A program made the translations under genes and the position numbers. Shown here in pieces: positions 1 through 7,340 of a stretch of 15,850 nt of DNA. Positions within the stretch are counted from its first letter, which is position 1. The number at the start of each line of letters is the position of its first letter. Below the pieces are notes generated by a model that searched no databases, was not told the DNA's origin, and saw only the letters and a list, made by a program, of their open reading frames with translations. This DNA comes from Neisseriaceae bacterium (GTDB lineage: Bacteria > Pseudomonadota > Gammaproteobacteria > Burkholderiales > Neisseriaceae): NCBI GenBank assembly GCA_017518785.1, contig JAFWUA010000043.1, positions 1-15,850 on the forward strand. Reading direction: 5' to 3'.

Positions 1-1692
1 ACCTGCAATTAAATCATCATCATCACCACCATCAATTATATCGTCTTTATCTCTACCGTGTAATGCGTCATTTCCAGCTAAACCGTAAATCTTATTATTA
101 AGCCCTGCAAGTCCTGCCATAACATCATTAAAGCCAACTTGTTTAGTGCCTTTAATTAAAACTCCATTAATATCTCGTTCTGCATGGTCTAACCAATTAA
201 CTAAATATTTTCCATCTTCATCTGTTTCTGGCCGTACATCTCCTTCCCATAATAGATAATTTGTTTGATTTTCTCCAGTAACTTCATCTGATAAAGTAAT
301 TCCTAATTTATTCCCACCCATTGATTTATAGTTTTCAATAACAATTCGATTGGGACGACCTAACATTAAAATCAAATTACCATTTTCATTTAACATTGCC
401 CACCAATTATTACTACCTATTTTATATTCCCAAATGGAATCAGCATTTGGTTTTTTAGTAAATTTAAAAATAGAAAAATTAATACCATCAATAATAACTT
501 GACCATCGCCATTATGGTCATAAATATAATCCCAATTCATTTCACCAGTTTTAAATTCATAAGTATCAAAACCAGCACCACCATATAATTTATCACTACC
601 TAAACCTCCATATAAATAATCATTGCCATTGCTACCAATGATAATATCATTCAGATCTCCTCCAATTAAAGTATCGTTACCATCATTGCCCAACATAAAT
701 TGAGTCTTTTCATTATCCATTGCAGTCGCATTTCCGCCTTTTGTATTAGTTACAATGTTCCATTGGTGTTGTTCACTCTTAATGAAACTCCATAATAAAA
801 ATTCATTGTCACATAATTGACGAGATACATATATTAAAAAATTATCAATATATTTATCTGATTTACTACTAACATTTAAAAAACCCTCACCTTGTGCAGT
901 GGTATACTGCAAAACATCTTTATTATCACTAAAAAACTTTTCTCCATTATATTCATTATTGGTAACCTTGTAATAATACCAGTCGTTTAGTTGAGCAATT
1001 ACAGCATGTTGTACCAATGAACCTTCTGGTAACTCTGTTAATCGTTGTGAATCTAATTTATCAATAATCAATTGAATCCAAGAATCATCTTGATTATTTA
1101 ATAAGGATGATATACGATTATCTATTTGATCAAATAAATCGTATATTGCATCAGATAATGGTTGCAGATACTCATCAATAATAAAGTTTTTAAAGTTTTC
1201 CCCATTGAAGAAATCTTCTTTTGATATAGTACCAGTTTCACCAGTTTTTAATGCAATTGCTCCTATAATATCACCAACTTTTTTAGCTCCTAAACCAATT
1301 CCTTTTTTTACTGGATTTTTACTCATTGATAAAGCAGAACCTGTTAGAGTAAAAAAATCAGCCATAATATTTTGAGTACGATTGATATCTATCTTTCCAT
1401 CACTCCATTCTTCCGTAAATTTTGTAACATTGATTAATAATCTTCCACCAATAAGAGTATTTCCTGCTATTCCAATTTTACCGCCCATTGGACCATTAAT
1501 TAAAGTAGCAATACTTTCTGTTGCTAATCCAAAAGAAATACTAGCTTGGATTAGGTAATCTGCCTTTTTATCAGGATTTGTTTCCTCTCTACATTTTTTA
1601 ATGTTATAAACCATGTTACCCATTTCAATAAAGAAAGAAGTAAGGCTATCAAAATAATTATTTAATAAAGTACCTGTTGTTGGTGTTGCCAT
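1..1692 (-). CDS. RTX-type calcium-binding repeat protein, C-terminus beyond window
   Basis: An open minus-strand frame of 564 codons runs from ATG at 1692 off the left edge, so the C-terminus and any secretion signal are not visible. Residues about 1-330 match nothing I recognise; they include a Gly-rich, moderately hydrophobic stretch near residues 50-85. Residues about 333-380 hold nonapeptide repeats of the RTX (GGxGxDxLx) type, such as GNDGNDTLIGG, GSNGNDYLYGG and GSDKLYGGAGFD. Residues about 380-480 resemble the domain that often sits between RTX blocks (VIENYKSMGGNKLGITLSD). A second RTX block starts near residue 517 (NNKIYGLAGNDALHG). Such proteins are usually exported by a type I secretion system and fold on binding calcium outside the cell. 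GAAGG nine bases upstream supports the start. The gene begins 18 bp after the stop of the upstream membrane-protein gene, so the two are probably cotranscribed. Toxin, adhesin or enzyme activity cannot be told from this part. Confidence 0.85.
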   Translation of the reverse strand, partial: MATPTTGTLLNNYFDSLTSFFIEMGNMVYNIKKCREETNPDKKADYLIQASISFGLATESIATLINGPMGGKIGIAGNTLIGGRLLINVTKFTEEWSDGKIDINRTQNIMADFFTLTGSALSMSKNPVKKGIGLGAKKVGDIIGAIALKTGETGTISKEDFFNGENFKNFIIDEYLQPLSDAIYDLFDQIDNRISSLLNNQDDSWIQLIIDKLDSQRLTELPEGSLVQHAVIAQLNDWYYYKVTNNEYNGEKFFSDNKDVLQYTTAQGEGFLNVSSKSDKYIDNFLIYVSRQLCDNEFLLWSFIKSEQHQWNIVTNTKGGNATAMDNEKTQFMLGNDGNDTLIGGDLNDIIIGSNGNDYLYGGLGSDKLYGGAGFDTYEFKTGEMNWDYIYDHNGDGQVIIDGINFSIFKFTKKPNADSIWEYKIGSNNWWAMLNENGNLILMLGRPNRIVIENYKSMGGNKLGITLSDEVTGENQTNYLLWEGDVRPETDEDGKYLVNWLDHAERDINGVLIKGTKQVGFNDVMAGLAGLNNKIYGLAGNDALHGRDKDDIIDGGDDDDLIAG

Positions 1693-1710
1693 AATAGAAA
1701 CCTTCAATTA

Positions 1711-2418
1711 TTAATTACGTTTAATAAAATTTTTGTGTATCATATAGTACAAAATACAGAAAACAAAACTATGTATAACTAAATAAGTAGCAAAAATTCG
1801 TACATTTTTTTGATGTTGTAAATACTTCTTAATGAAATAATTATAACTATAAATAACTTTATCATCATCATTTACTTCATAAATAATATTTTTTTTCATA
1901 AATAACGGTAATGGTACAACAGGTAGCATAGGTTTTACTACGGAAAATTCTACATATTTTACTGAAATATTACTTCCTTCTTTAATTTCTTCACGACAAC
2001 CGTCAAATCCAGATGGAAAACACTCAAAATTAATAATTTTATCCTCATCTTTTTTTAATGTAAAATAAAATTGAGCAATGCAACCTCCTCCGGTACAGTG
2101 CGGACGAGTAACATTTCCTGAATAACTTTTTAAATTATTATACTCAATATTAAAATTTTTTGTTAAACAGGTATTTTGCTGAAATAACCAAAGCGATAAA
2201 ATACATATTGAATATCCAATAAATACTTTTCCATTTTGTTTATATTGTTGATGAATAGTCGTTAAAGAAAATGCAAAAATCAATGGAAGCATCTTGAAAA
2301 AATTATCGCCTTCAATGCAAAATGCAAATCCAATAAGCGTTATATTTTGCAGAATAAAGACTGCAAGAAATAGTTTTTCAATCGACAATTCACGCCATTT
2401 GTCCTTTAACTTAACCAT
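1711..2418 (-). CDS. Membrane protein of unknown function, paralogue A, upstream of RTX gene
   Basis: I do not recognise this family. The frame opens at GTG 2424, but the AAAGG ribosome site fits ATG 2418 better (spacing 5; the GTG would abut the site), giving 235 aa. Numbering from the ATG, the protein has hydrophobic segments near residues 16-35 and 65-82 and a C-terminal one near 208-226, with a roughly 120-residue soluble part between. The soluble part has four cysteines (HCTGGGC, then C...GFDGCR) that are all conserved in the neighbouring paralogue, which suggests disulfides or a metal site outside the cytoplasm. The start WRELSI and the end KNVRIFATY.VIHSFVFCI are nearly identical in the two proteins, while the middle diverges. 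Its position 18 bp ahead of an RTX gene suggests a job tied to that protein, for example protection of the producer or help in export. That is inference from context only. Confidence 0.75.
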   Translation of the reverse strand: MVKLKDKWRELSIEKLFLAVFILQNITLIGFAFCIEGDNFFKMLPLIFAFSLTTIHQQYKQNGKVFIGYSICILSLWLFQQNTCLTKNFNIEYNNLKSYSGNVTRPHCTGGGCIAQFYFTLKKDEDKIINFECFPSGFDGCREEIKEGSNISVKYVEFSVVKPMLPVVPLPLFMKKNIIYEVNDDDKVIYSYNYFIKKYLQHQKNVRIFATYLVIHSFVFCILYYMIHKNFIKRN

Positions 2419-2480
2419 TGCCACCTTTCATTATGAACAAATTCACAAAAATTAAACAATCACAAAAATGAACAATTTCA

Positions 2481-2509
2481 ACGATACATAAAAATTAAAA
2501 CTTTGTCAA
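2481..2509 (-). promoter_or_regulatory. Sigma-70 type promoter for paralogue A and the RTX gene
   Basis: On the minus strand TTGACA (2504-2509) is followed by a 17-base spacer and TATCGT (2481-2486). The -35 is a perfect consensus and the -10 is weak. It lies 63 bp ahead of the ATG at 2418, in the 124-bp gap between the two membrane-protein genes. Confidence 0.55.
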
Positions 2510-2542
2510 CAACTTTGAAGCAACACCGCCATATAATTGGTC

Positions 2543-3232
2543 TTATTGAGTATGTTGAACAGAATTTTTCTGTATTAAATGGTAAAAAATACAGAAAACA
2601 AAACTATGTATAACTATGTAAGTAGCAAAAATTCGTACATTTTTTTGCTGTTGTGAATATTTCTTAATGAAATAATCATAACTATAAGTAATTTTATCAT
2701 CATCATCATTTATTTCATAAATAACATTTTCTCTACCCCATATAGGTATTATTCCACCCACTGTTGATATTACATAAAGTTCCACATATTTTACTGAAAT
2801 ATTATTTCCTTCTTTTGTTTCTTTACGACAACCATCAAATCCAAATGGAAGGCATATAAAACCTTTGCTTATATTTTCATCTTTTCTTAAACTAAAGAAA
2901 TGAAAGCCTCTACAACCACGTCCAGCACAGTGCAAATAAGTAACTTTTCCTGAATATTCTTTTAATTCATTATAGTCAATGTGAAAATTTCTTATTAAGG
3001 AAGTATTTTGTGCAAATAACCAACATAAACTAATACATATAGAATAAATAAAAAAATATTTATACGTAGGCACTTTTCTAATTAAATATGAAGAAAATGC
3101 AATAATAATAGGAGACAAAACTCCAACATGATCGTCTTCCGTAAAAAACGAAAATAAAATTAAACTGGTATTCTGAAGAATAAACAGAATAATAAATTTC
3201 TGTACAATCGACAATTCACGCCATTTAATCAT
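2543..3232 (-). CDS. Membrane protein of unknown function, paralogue B
   Basis: This is a tandem paralogue of the 235-aa protein just downstream. It shares WRELSI at the start, a first hydrophobic segment followed by QNTSLI, CWLFAQNTS.IRNF, the four cysteines (HCAGRGC, then C...GFDGCR), EGNNISVKYVE, SYDYFIKKY and the C-terminal membrane segment. I do not recognise the family. ATG 3232 is used here; a GTG at 3235 lies closer to the ideal spacing from AAGG, so the start could be 3 bases earlier (229 or 230 aa). The acidic run before KITYSY is one Asp longer than in the paralogue, a small sign of copy-number change in GAT triplets. Its own good promoter is upstream. The RTX gene it may once have served is represented by the remnant at 3541-3750 further upstream. 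Confidence 0.75.
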   Translation of the reverse strand: MIKWRELSIVQKFIILFILQNTSLILFSFFTEDDHVGVLSPIIIAFSSYLIRKVPTYKYFFIYSICISLCWLFAQNTSLIRNFHIDYNELKEYSGKVTYLHCAGRGCRGFHFFSLRKDENISKGFICLPFGFDGCRKETKEGNNISVKYVELYVISTVGGIIPIWGRENVIYEINDDDDKITYSYDYFIKKYSQQQKNVRIFATYIVIHSFVFCIFYHLIQKNSVQHTQ

Positions 3233-3300
3233 CACTAATTTTACCTTGTTAGCTTGTTTGCAATTCCATTTCAGGCAATATGAAAACCAAAGCAGAACTC

Positions 3301-3329
3301 ATTATACATAAACCTCAAAACAATGTTAA
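3301..3329 (-). promoter_or_regulatory. Strong promoter for paralogue B
   Basis: On the minus strand TTAACA (3324-3329), a 17-base spacer and a perfect TATAAT (3301-3306) lie about 70 bp ahead of the ATG at 3232. No operator-like repeat was seen around it. The rest of 3236-3408 is AT-rich with no other feature. Confidence 0.6.
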
Positions 3330-3408
3330 TTTTTATTTATGATTAGAAACAATAAGTTATTAATTTATTTTTGTTGGATTAAAAAATCAAACCCAACTTC
3401 ACTATACA

Positions 3409-3539
3409 GAGACTCTTGCAAAACTCGATTTTTTCTATTACTCGTCATTCTGAGTGTAGCGAAGAATCTTTATAAACAATAAGTTAGATTCTTCATTTCA
3501 CTTCGTGAAATTCAGAATGACGAGTTTTGCAGGAGTCTC
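3409..3539 (+). mobile_element. 131-bp miniature inverted-repeat element, copy A
   Basis: The element has terminal inverted repeats of 19 bp, GAGACTCYTGCAAAACTCG, with one mismatch between the ends. Inside are nested palindromes (a TTTCAC/GTGAAA hairpin and an AAGAATC/GATTCTT pair). A second copy at 5934-6064 lies in the opposite orientation and differs at six positions by my count. There is no open reading frame for a transposase, so it would be moved in trans. The ends resemble those of Neisseria IS5-like elements as I remember them. No clear target duplication flanks this copy. It truncates the RTX remnant beside it. Confidence 0.75.
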
Positions 3540-3540
3540 C

Positions 3541-3750
3541 CAAAGCATGTTCGTTGCCACTAACACCAATGATATGCTCATTACCACCACTGCCAATAAG
3601 TTGATCATTGCCATTATCACCATCAATTCTATAGTCTTTATTTCTACCATGTAATGCATCATTACCATCAAAACCGTAAATTTTATTGTTGTATCCTGCA
3701 AGTCCTGCCATGACATCATTAGAACCTATTTGTTTAGAGCCTTTAATTAA
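3541..3750 (-). pseudogene. Remnant of an RTX repeat protein gene
   Basis: About 70 codons on the minus strand are clearly paralogous to the RTX gene at the left edge: IKGSKQIGSNDVMAGLAG here against IKGTKQVGFNDVMAGLAG there, followed by NNKIYG, GNDALHGR and further GNDQLIG-type repeats. The homology stops abruptly at 3750, where the bamC terminator begins, and at 3540, where the 131-bp element begins. The open frame through it starts inside the terminator and ends inside the element, so it has no start, ribosome site or C-terminus of its own. It is best read as a leftover from a duplicated RTX/membrane-protein module cut by recombination and element insertion. Confidence 0.75.
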
Positions 3751-3787
3751 AAAAAAGCAACGACTAAATTTTAATCGTTGCTTTTTT
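3751..3787 (-). terminator. Rho-independent terminator downstream of bamC, symmetric
   Basis: A 13-bp perfect stem (AAAAAAGCAACGA / TCGTTGCTTTTTT) closes an 11-base loop and carries T-runs on both strands, so it can act in both directions. For minus-strand transcription it lies 46 bp after the second bamC stop at 3833, which fits the longer bamC frame. Confidence 0.8.
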
Positions 3788-3832
3788 AATTGATATGTAA
3801 TAATCACGTAATTATATTATAATTAAATATAA

Positions 3833-3922
3833 TTAACGTAATTCACGCCATAAGCGTTCTAATATGTTTTTGGTATTATACCCTGAATTTGATGGGATAC
3901 TTACAATACTACTGCTTTCTTA
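3833..3922 (-). other. In-frame continuation of bamC beyond a TAA stop
   Basis: After the TAA at 3920-3922 the same frame stays open for 28 codons and ends at another TAA (3833-3835). The encoded stretch begins ESSSIVSIPSNSG and ends NILERLWRELR, which looks like the last beta strand and C-terminal helix of a BamC-type domain. A single CAA-to-TAA change in the codon after VIN would produce this picture. It could be a real nonsense mutation, an assembly error or read-through. The terminator is placed right after the second stop. Confidence 0.7.
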
Positions 3923-4930
3923 ATTAATAACTTTAATATTAAAAGCATCTTTTTTAGTTACCGTAGTTTCTTTTTTCCTACCAAACATACGAGAGAATAA
4001 TCTAGGTTTTACATTGCTAACTGCATCACTTTCCATATCTGCTGGTTGTACAGTAAATATACCATCAGCATCGTTAAAATTTTGCACAGTTAATCCAATA
4101 CGGTTTAGTGCCAAACCTAAACGATATATATTACGGTCATGACTGCCGGAAAGGATTAAATTATCACCTTCCATTTTAGCCAACTCTCCGTAACTTGATG
4201 AATTTTTAGTTAATTCTTGCTCAACTAATGTTTGATCAGCACCAAGACGCATCATAAAGCGTGATAGCATTTGTGCTTCTAAATTTGGATCATTATCGCG
4301 TGGTACCCATTTAGAAGAGTCTTTATTTTTACCTAATAATTCTTCTTCTACACCCTGATGACTGAATGTTACAAAAGAACCACCGCTTTTTTGACGTTCA
4401 ACACGAATAATAAAACGGTCGCGATAAGCAGATGAATAGATATTTCCTAAACCTACTTTTTGGAATAAACGTCTAATTGGATCACTTGGAATTGTTGCTC
4501 TATTTTCTGCCCATTGAGTCTGCATAAATCCTATTTCTGGATTTTCTTGATCAAGAACAAAACCACTTTCTTGCCAGAATACTTTTAACATTGGCCATAT
4601 TTCTTGTGGGGTTTTATCACCAATGGAAAGCCAACGTTGCGATCCCTCACGCTCAATGTGCATATTTTTAACTTGCGGCAAAACTATGTTGCTATTTGCC
4701 ACTCCTTCATTTTGTCCTAATTGACTAGCACGTACAGCACCGGCACCAGCAGGTAAGGTATAACGATTGTTTTGTATGATTCCGGTTAAATCAGGAGGCA
4801 CAATTAATGCGTCTTCTGGATTTTTCGCACCAGGTGTGTGGTAATCCATCGGTGTGTCTTTGGGAGATGTTGATGAACAAGCAACCATAGTAGCTGCTAA
4901 TACACCAACAATGATGTGTTTGGTGTGCAT
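3920..4930 (-). CDS. bamC: Outer membrane assembly lipoprotein BamC, probably C-terminally truncated
   Basis: BamC (NlpB) is a lipoprotein accessory of the BAM complex, which inserts beta-barrel proteins into the outer membrane. The first 18 residues form a lipoprotein signal (hydrophobic IIVGVLAATMVA, then Cys18). A proline-rich flexible part with PEDALIVPPDLT follows, as in BamC proteins, and then two helix-grip-like domains (W.SIGDKTPQEIWPMLKVFWQESGF and the region from about residue 250). The gene sits 20 bp downstream of dapA, the classical dapA-nlpB order, with an AAGG ribosome site. The annotated frame is 336 aa, but the last domain lacks its final strand and helix because of the in-frame TAA at 3920-3922; with the 28 following codons it would be 365 aa. 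Identification rests on gene order, the lipobox and motif-level similarity, so the symbol is likely but not certain. Confidence 0.85.
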   Translation of the reverse strand: MHTKHIIVGVLAATMVACSSTSPKDTPMDYHTPGAKNPEDALIVPPDLTGIIQNNRYTLPAGAGAVRASQLGQNEGVANSNIVLPQVKNMHIEREGSQRWLSIGDKTPQEIWPMLKVFWQESGFVLDQENPEIGFMQTQWAENRATIPSDPIRRLFQKVGLGNIYSSAYRDRFIIRVERQKSGGSFVTFSHQGVEEELLGKNKDSSKWVPRDNDPNLEAQMLSRFMMRLGADQTLVEQELTKNSSSYGELAKMEGDNLILSGSHDRNIYRLGLALNRIGLTVQNFNDADGIFTVQPADMESDAVSNVKPRLFSRMFGRKKETTVTKKDAFNIKVIN

Positions 4931-4950
4931 AGTGTATTTACCTTTATCTT

Positions 4951-5826
4951 CTATAAAACGCCTGCGGCTAACATAGCATTACGGACAATTTTTTGCCCAT
5001 TTTCAGTTAAATCAACAATGGGTAAACGTGAGAAACTACCACATTTACCCAACTGATTTAATGCCCATTTAGTTGGAGCTGGTGATGGTTCGCAAAATAA
5101 ATCTTTGTGTAAATCTTGCAAGAGGTCATTTAATTTACGTGCTTCTTGGATTTCACCATTGATAGCATGACGACACATTTGTGCAAACATTTTTGGGGCA
5201 ACGTTACCACAAACAGTAATCACCCCATGTCCACCACATAATAAAAATGCCATTGCAGTAGAATCATCACCGGAATAGACTGCAAAGTTTTCCGGCAGTC
5301 TTTTAAATAAATCGCAAGCACGTGCGATATTGCCAGTAGCATCTTTAACTCCAACAATACGCTCAATAGTGGATAATCTTACAACGGTATCATTAGACAT
5401 ATCTGCCACTGTTCTACCAGGTACATTGTAAAGAATCATTGGAATATCGGCTGATTCAGCAATAGTGCAGAAATGACGATATATTCCCTCTTGTGATGGT
5501 TTATTGTAATAAGGAACAACCGATAATGTGTAATCAGCACCAACGGCTGCCGCATGACAAGATAGATGTACGGCTTCTTGGGTGTTATTTGCACCAGTTC
5601 CGGCAATCACTGGAATACGTTTATTAACATGTTTCACCGTAGTTTCAATAACTTGGAAATGTTCTTCCATAGTTAAGGTAGCAGATTCACCAGTAGTGCC
5701 GACTGAAACAATTGCATCAGTACCTTCTGCTATTTGCCAATCAATCAACTGTTTTAAGGATTCATAATCAACACGCCCATCATCAAACATAGGCGTAATT
5801 AAAGCGACTAAACTTCCTGTTAGCAT
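4951..5826 (-). CDS. dapA: 4-hydroxy-tetrahydrodipicolinate synthase
   Basis: DapA condenses pyruvate with aspartate semialdehyde, the first step specific to lysine and meso-diaminopimelate (peptidoglycan) synthesis, in the cytoplasm. The protein is 291 aa, the normal length. The Schiff-base lysine is Lys161 in GVKDATGN, and Tyr133 (ILYNVPGRT) and Tyr107 (VVPYYNKP) fall at the same numbers as the Escherichia coli active-site residues. The GTTGES motif is at 43-48. The frame stays open 40 codons further upstream into the gap, but MLTGSLVALITPM is the family's normal start and a GAGAG ribosome site precedes it. It is followed by bamC with a 20-bp gap. A one-mismatch DUS copy is inside the gene at 5290-5301. 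Confidence 0.97.
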   Translation of the reverse strand: MLTGSLVALITPMFDDGRVDYESLKQLIDWQIAEGTDAIVSVGTTGESATLTMEEHFQVIETTVKHVNKRIPVIAGTGANNTQEAVHLSCHAAAVGADYTLSVVPYYNKPSQEGIYRHFCTIAESADIPMILYNVPGRTVADMSNDTVVRLSTIERIVGVKDATGNIARACDLFKRLPENFAVYSGDDSTAMAFLLCGGHGVITVCGNVAPKMFAQMCRHAINGEIQEARKLNDLLQDLHKDLFCEPSPAPTKWALNQLGKCGSFSRLPIVDLTENGQKIVRNAMLAAGVL

Positions 5827-5874
5827 GATATTTCTCTCAATAGATGCAATATTAATCGAATAGATAAACGGTGG

Positions 5875-5902
5875 ATTATACCGCATTAGCGATATAGATA
5901 AA
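5875..5902 (-). promoter_or_regulatory. Probable dapA-bamC promoter
   Basis: A perfect TATAAT -10 lies at 5875-5880 on the minus strand, 48 bp before the dapA start. The -35 is poor (best candidate TTTATC at 5897-5902, spacer 16). A two-mismatch DUS-like 12-mer sits just upstream at 5911-5922. Confidence 0.5.
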
Positions 5903-5933
5903 TAGTAGTTTTCCGGCAGAGTATTCCAAACTA

Positions 5934-6064
5934 TAGACTCCTGCAAAACTCGTCATTCTGAATTTCACGAAGTGAAATGAAGAATCTAACTTATTGTTTA
6001 TAAAGATTCTTCACTACGTTCAGAATGACAAGTAATAGAAAAAATCGAGTTTTGCAGGAGTCTC
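5934..6064 (-). mobile_element. 131-bp miniature inverted-repeat element, copy B
   Basis: This is the reverse complement of the element at 3409-3539, with the same length and six differences by my count. The ends are AGACTCCTGCAAAACTCG and its exact complement (18 bp perfect). AACTA occurs directly on both sides (5929-5933 and 6065-6069) and may be a target duplication. It lies between the argD 3' end and the dapA promoter and encodes nothing. Confidence 0.75.
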
Positions 6065-6070
6065 AACTAC

Positions 6071-6098
6071 GGACGAGCAAAACAATTATTGCTCGTCC
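6071..6098 (-). terminator. Stem-loop after argD, possible terminator
   Basis: A perfect 10-bp stem (GGACGAGCAA / TTGCTCGTCC) with an 8-base loop lies 35 bp after the argD stop. It has no T-run on either strand, so it is a stable hairpin rather than a textbook terminator. Confidence 0.4.
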
Positions 6099-6133
6099 TC
6101 CAAACATATAATTTAATTTACAATGATTAAAAC

Positions 6134-7318
6134 TCACGAATTTACAAATGTTCTGATTGCTTTTTGCAAACGCAACATGCCTTCATTTAAATCATCATCA
6201 TTTAGTAATAGCGATGGTGCTAAACGCAATACATTTGCACCAGCTTGTAACACCATCAAACCTTCGGTTAATGCTATCTTTACCAACTCTCCGGCACGAC
6301 CTTGATATTTTTCAGACAATACACAACCAATCAGCAAACCTAAACCACGTACTTCAGAAAATACTCCTGATTCTTGTCCTAAATCAGCAAGTTTGGATTG
6401 CAATATATTCCCCTGATTTATAACATTATTCAATGTTTCCGGCAGACTAATTAAATCAAATGCACGACTACCAACTGCACAAGCCAATGGATTACCACCA
6501 AAAGTAGAACCATGCGAACCAAGCGAGAATGATTCGGCAAATTTATCAGTACACAACATGGCACCAATTGGAATACCACAACCCAATGCTTTGGCAGAAC
6601 TTAAAATATCAGGTGTAACATCATAATGTTCGTGAGCAAATAATTTGCCTGTTCTGCCAATGCCTGTTTGCACTTCGTCAAAAATCAAGGCAGCATCAAA
6701 TTTATCGCACAATTCGCGTGCCTTATGTAAATACTCTGCTGTTGCAGGCAAAACTCCGCTTTCACCTTGAATCGGTTCAACAATAAAAGCACAGGTATTT
6801 TCATTAATTGCACCTTCTAATGATTTTGAATCGTTAAATGCTACATGGCGAATGCCTAATGGTAGTGGTGCAAAATCTTGACTATATTTAGGTTGTCCGC
6901 CTACGCTCACCGTGAATAATGTTCGTCCGTGAAAACTATTGGTGCAAGCCACAATTTCATGTTTTGCTTCACCAAAGTGATCGCGTGCATGTTTGCGTGC
7001 TAATTTCAAAGCTGCTTCGTTTGCTTCTGCACCTGAATTTGCAAAAAACACTTTATTAGCAAAAGAATTATTTACTAATTTACCAGCTAATTCTTGTGCA
7101 GGTTCGGTAGTGTATAAATTAGAGATATGCCATAGTTTATTAGCTTGCTCAACTAAAACTTTGACTAATTCAGGATTACAATGTCCCAAAGCATTAACAG
7201 CAATTCCACCCGCTAAATCAATATATTCCTTTCCATAATTATCCCAAACGCGAGAACCTGACGCACGCTGTGGCAAAATGGGAGCAAAAGAAAAATTAGG
7301 TGTCAGATATTTATTCAT
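6134..7318 (-). CDS. argD: Acetylornithine aminotransferase
   Basis: ArgD is a class III PLP-dependent aminotransferase that converts N-acetylglutamate semialdehyde to N-acetylornithine in arginine synthesis, and in many bacteria also acts in the DAP pathway. The protein is 394 aa, the usual length. Visible motifs are the PLP-phosphate site SGAEANE (95-101), FHGRT (129-133), the FDEVQTGIGRTG motif (213-224) with the cofactor-binding Asp, and the Schiff-base Lys243 in SSAKALGCGIPIGA. GSTFGGNPLAC follows as expected. An AAGGA ribosome site precedes the ATG and the gap from recA is only 22 bp, so it is probably the last gene of the erpA-recA cluster. An exact DUS is inside the gene and encodes SLPE. 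The close paralogue AstC cannot be excluded from sequence alone, but no arginine-catabolism genes are nearby. Confidence 0.93.
   Translation of the reverse strand: MNKYLTPNFSFAPILPQRASGSRVWDNYGKEYIDLAGGIAVNALGHCNPELVKVLVEQANKLWHISNLYTTEPAQELAGKLVNNSFANKVFFANSGAEANEAALKLARKHARDHFGEAKHEIVACTNSFHGRTLFTVSVGGQPKYSQDFAPLPLGIRHVAFNDSKSLEGAINENTCAFIVEPIQGESGVLPATAEYLHKARELCDKFDAALIFDEVQTGIGRTGKLFAHEHYDVTPDILSSAKALGCGIPIGAMLCTDKFAESFSLGSHGSTFGGNPLACAVGSRAFDLISLPETLNNVINQGNILQSKLADLGQESGVFSEVRGLGLLIGCVLSEKYQGRAGELVKIALTEGLMVLQAGANVLRLAPSLLLNDDDLNEGMLRLQKAIRTFVNS
6437..6448 (-). repeat. DUS-like 12-mer in argD
   Basis: Exact copy of TTCCGGCAGACT on the plus strand, read AGTCTGCCGGAA in the gene and encoding SLPE. 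Confidence 0.75.
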
Positions 7319-7340
7319 GACTAATCCTTAAACGTAATGT

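Noticed and set aside
14..35. Short GAT/CAT triplet run as a phase-variable repeat
   Set aside because: It encodes acidic RTX residues; triplet changes would not shift the frame and the run is too short to call.
3493..3807. A 104-aa RTX-like protein
   Set aside because: The frame starts inside a terminator hairpin and ends inside a miniature element; only the middle 70 codons are RTX-derived, so it is treated as a remnant.
5582..5767. Plus-strand open frames antisense to dapA, argD, recA, ribD, the 173-aa gene and ubiX
   Set aside because: They lie wholly opposite well-supported genes, have no ribosome sites and make low-complexity peptides.
5827..5946. Upstream extension of the dapA frame by 40 codons
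   Set aside because: It begins inside the 131-bp element, spans the TATAAT promoter and has no family similarity; MLTGS is the normal DapA start.
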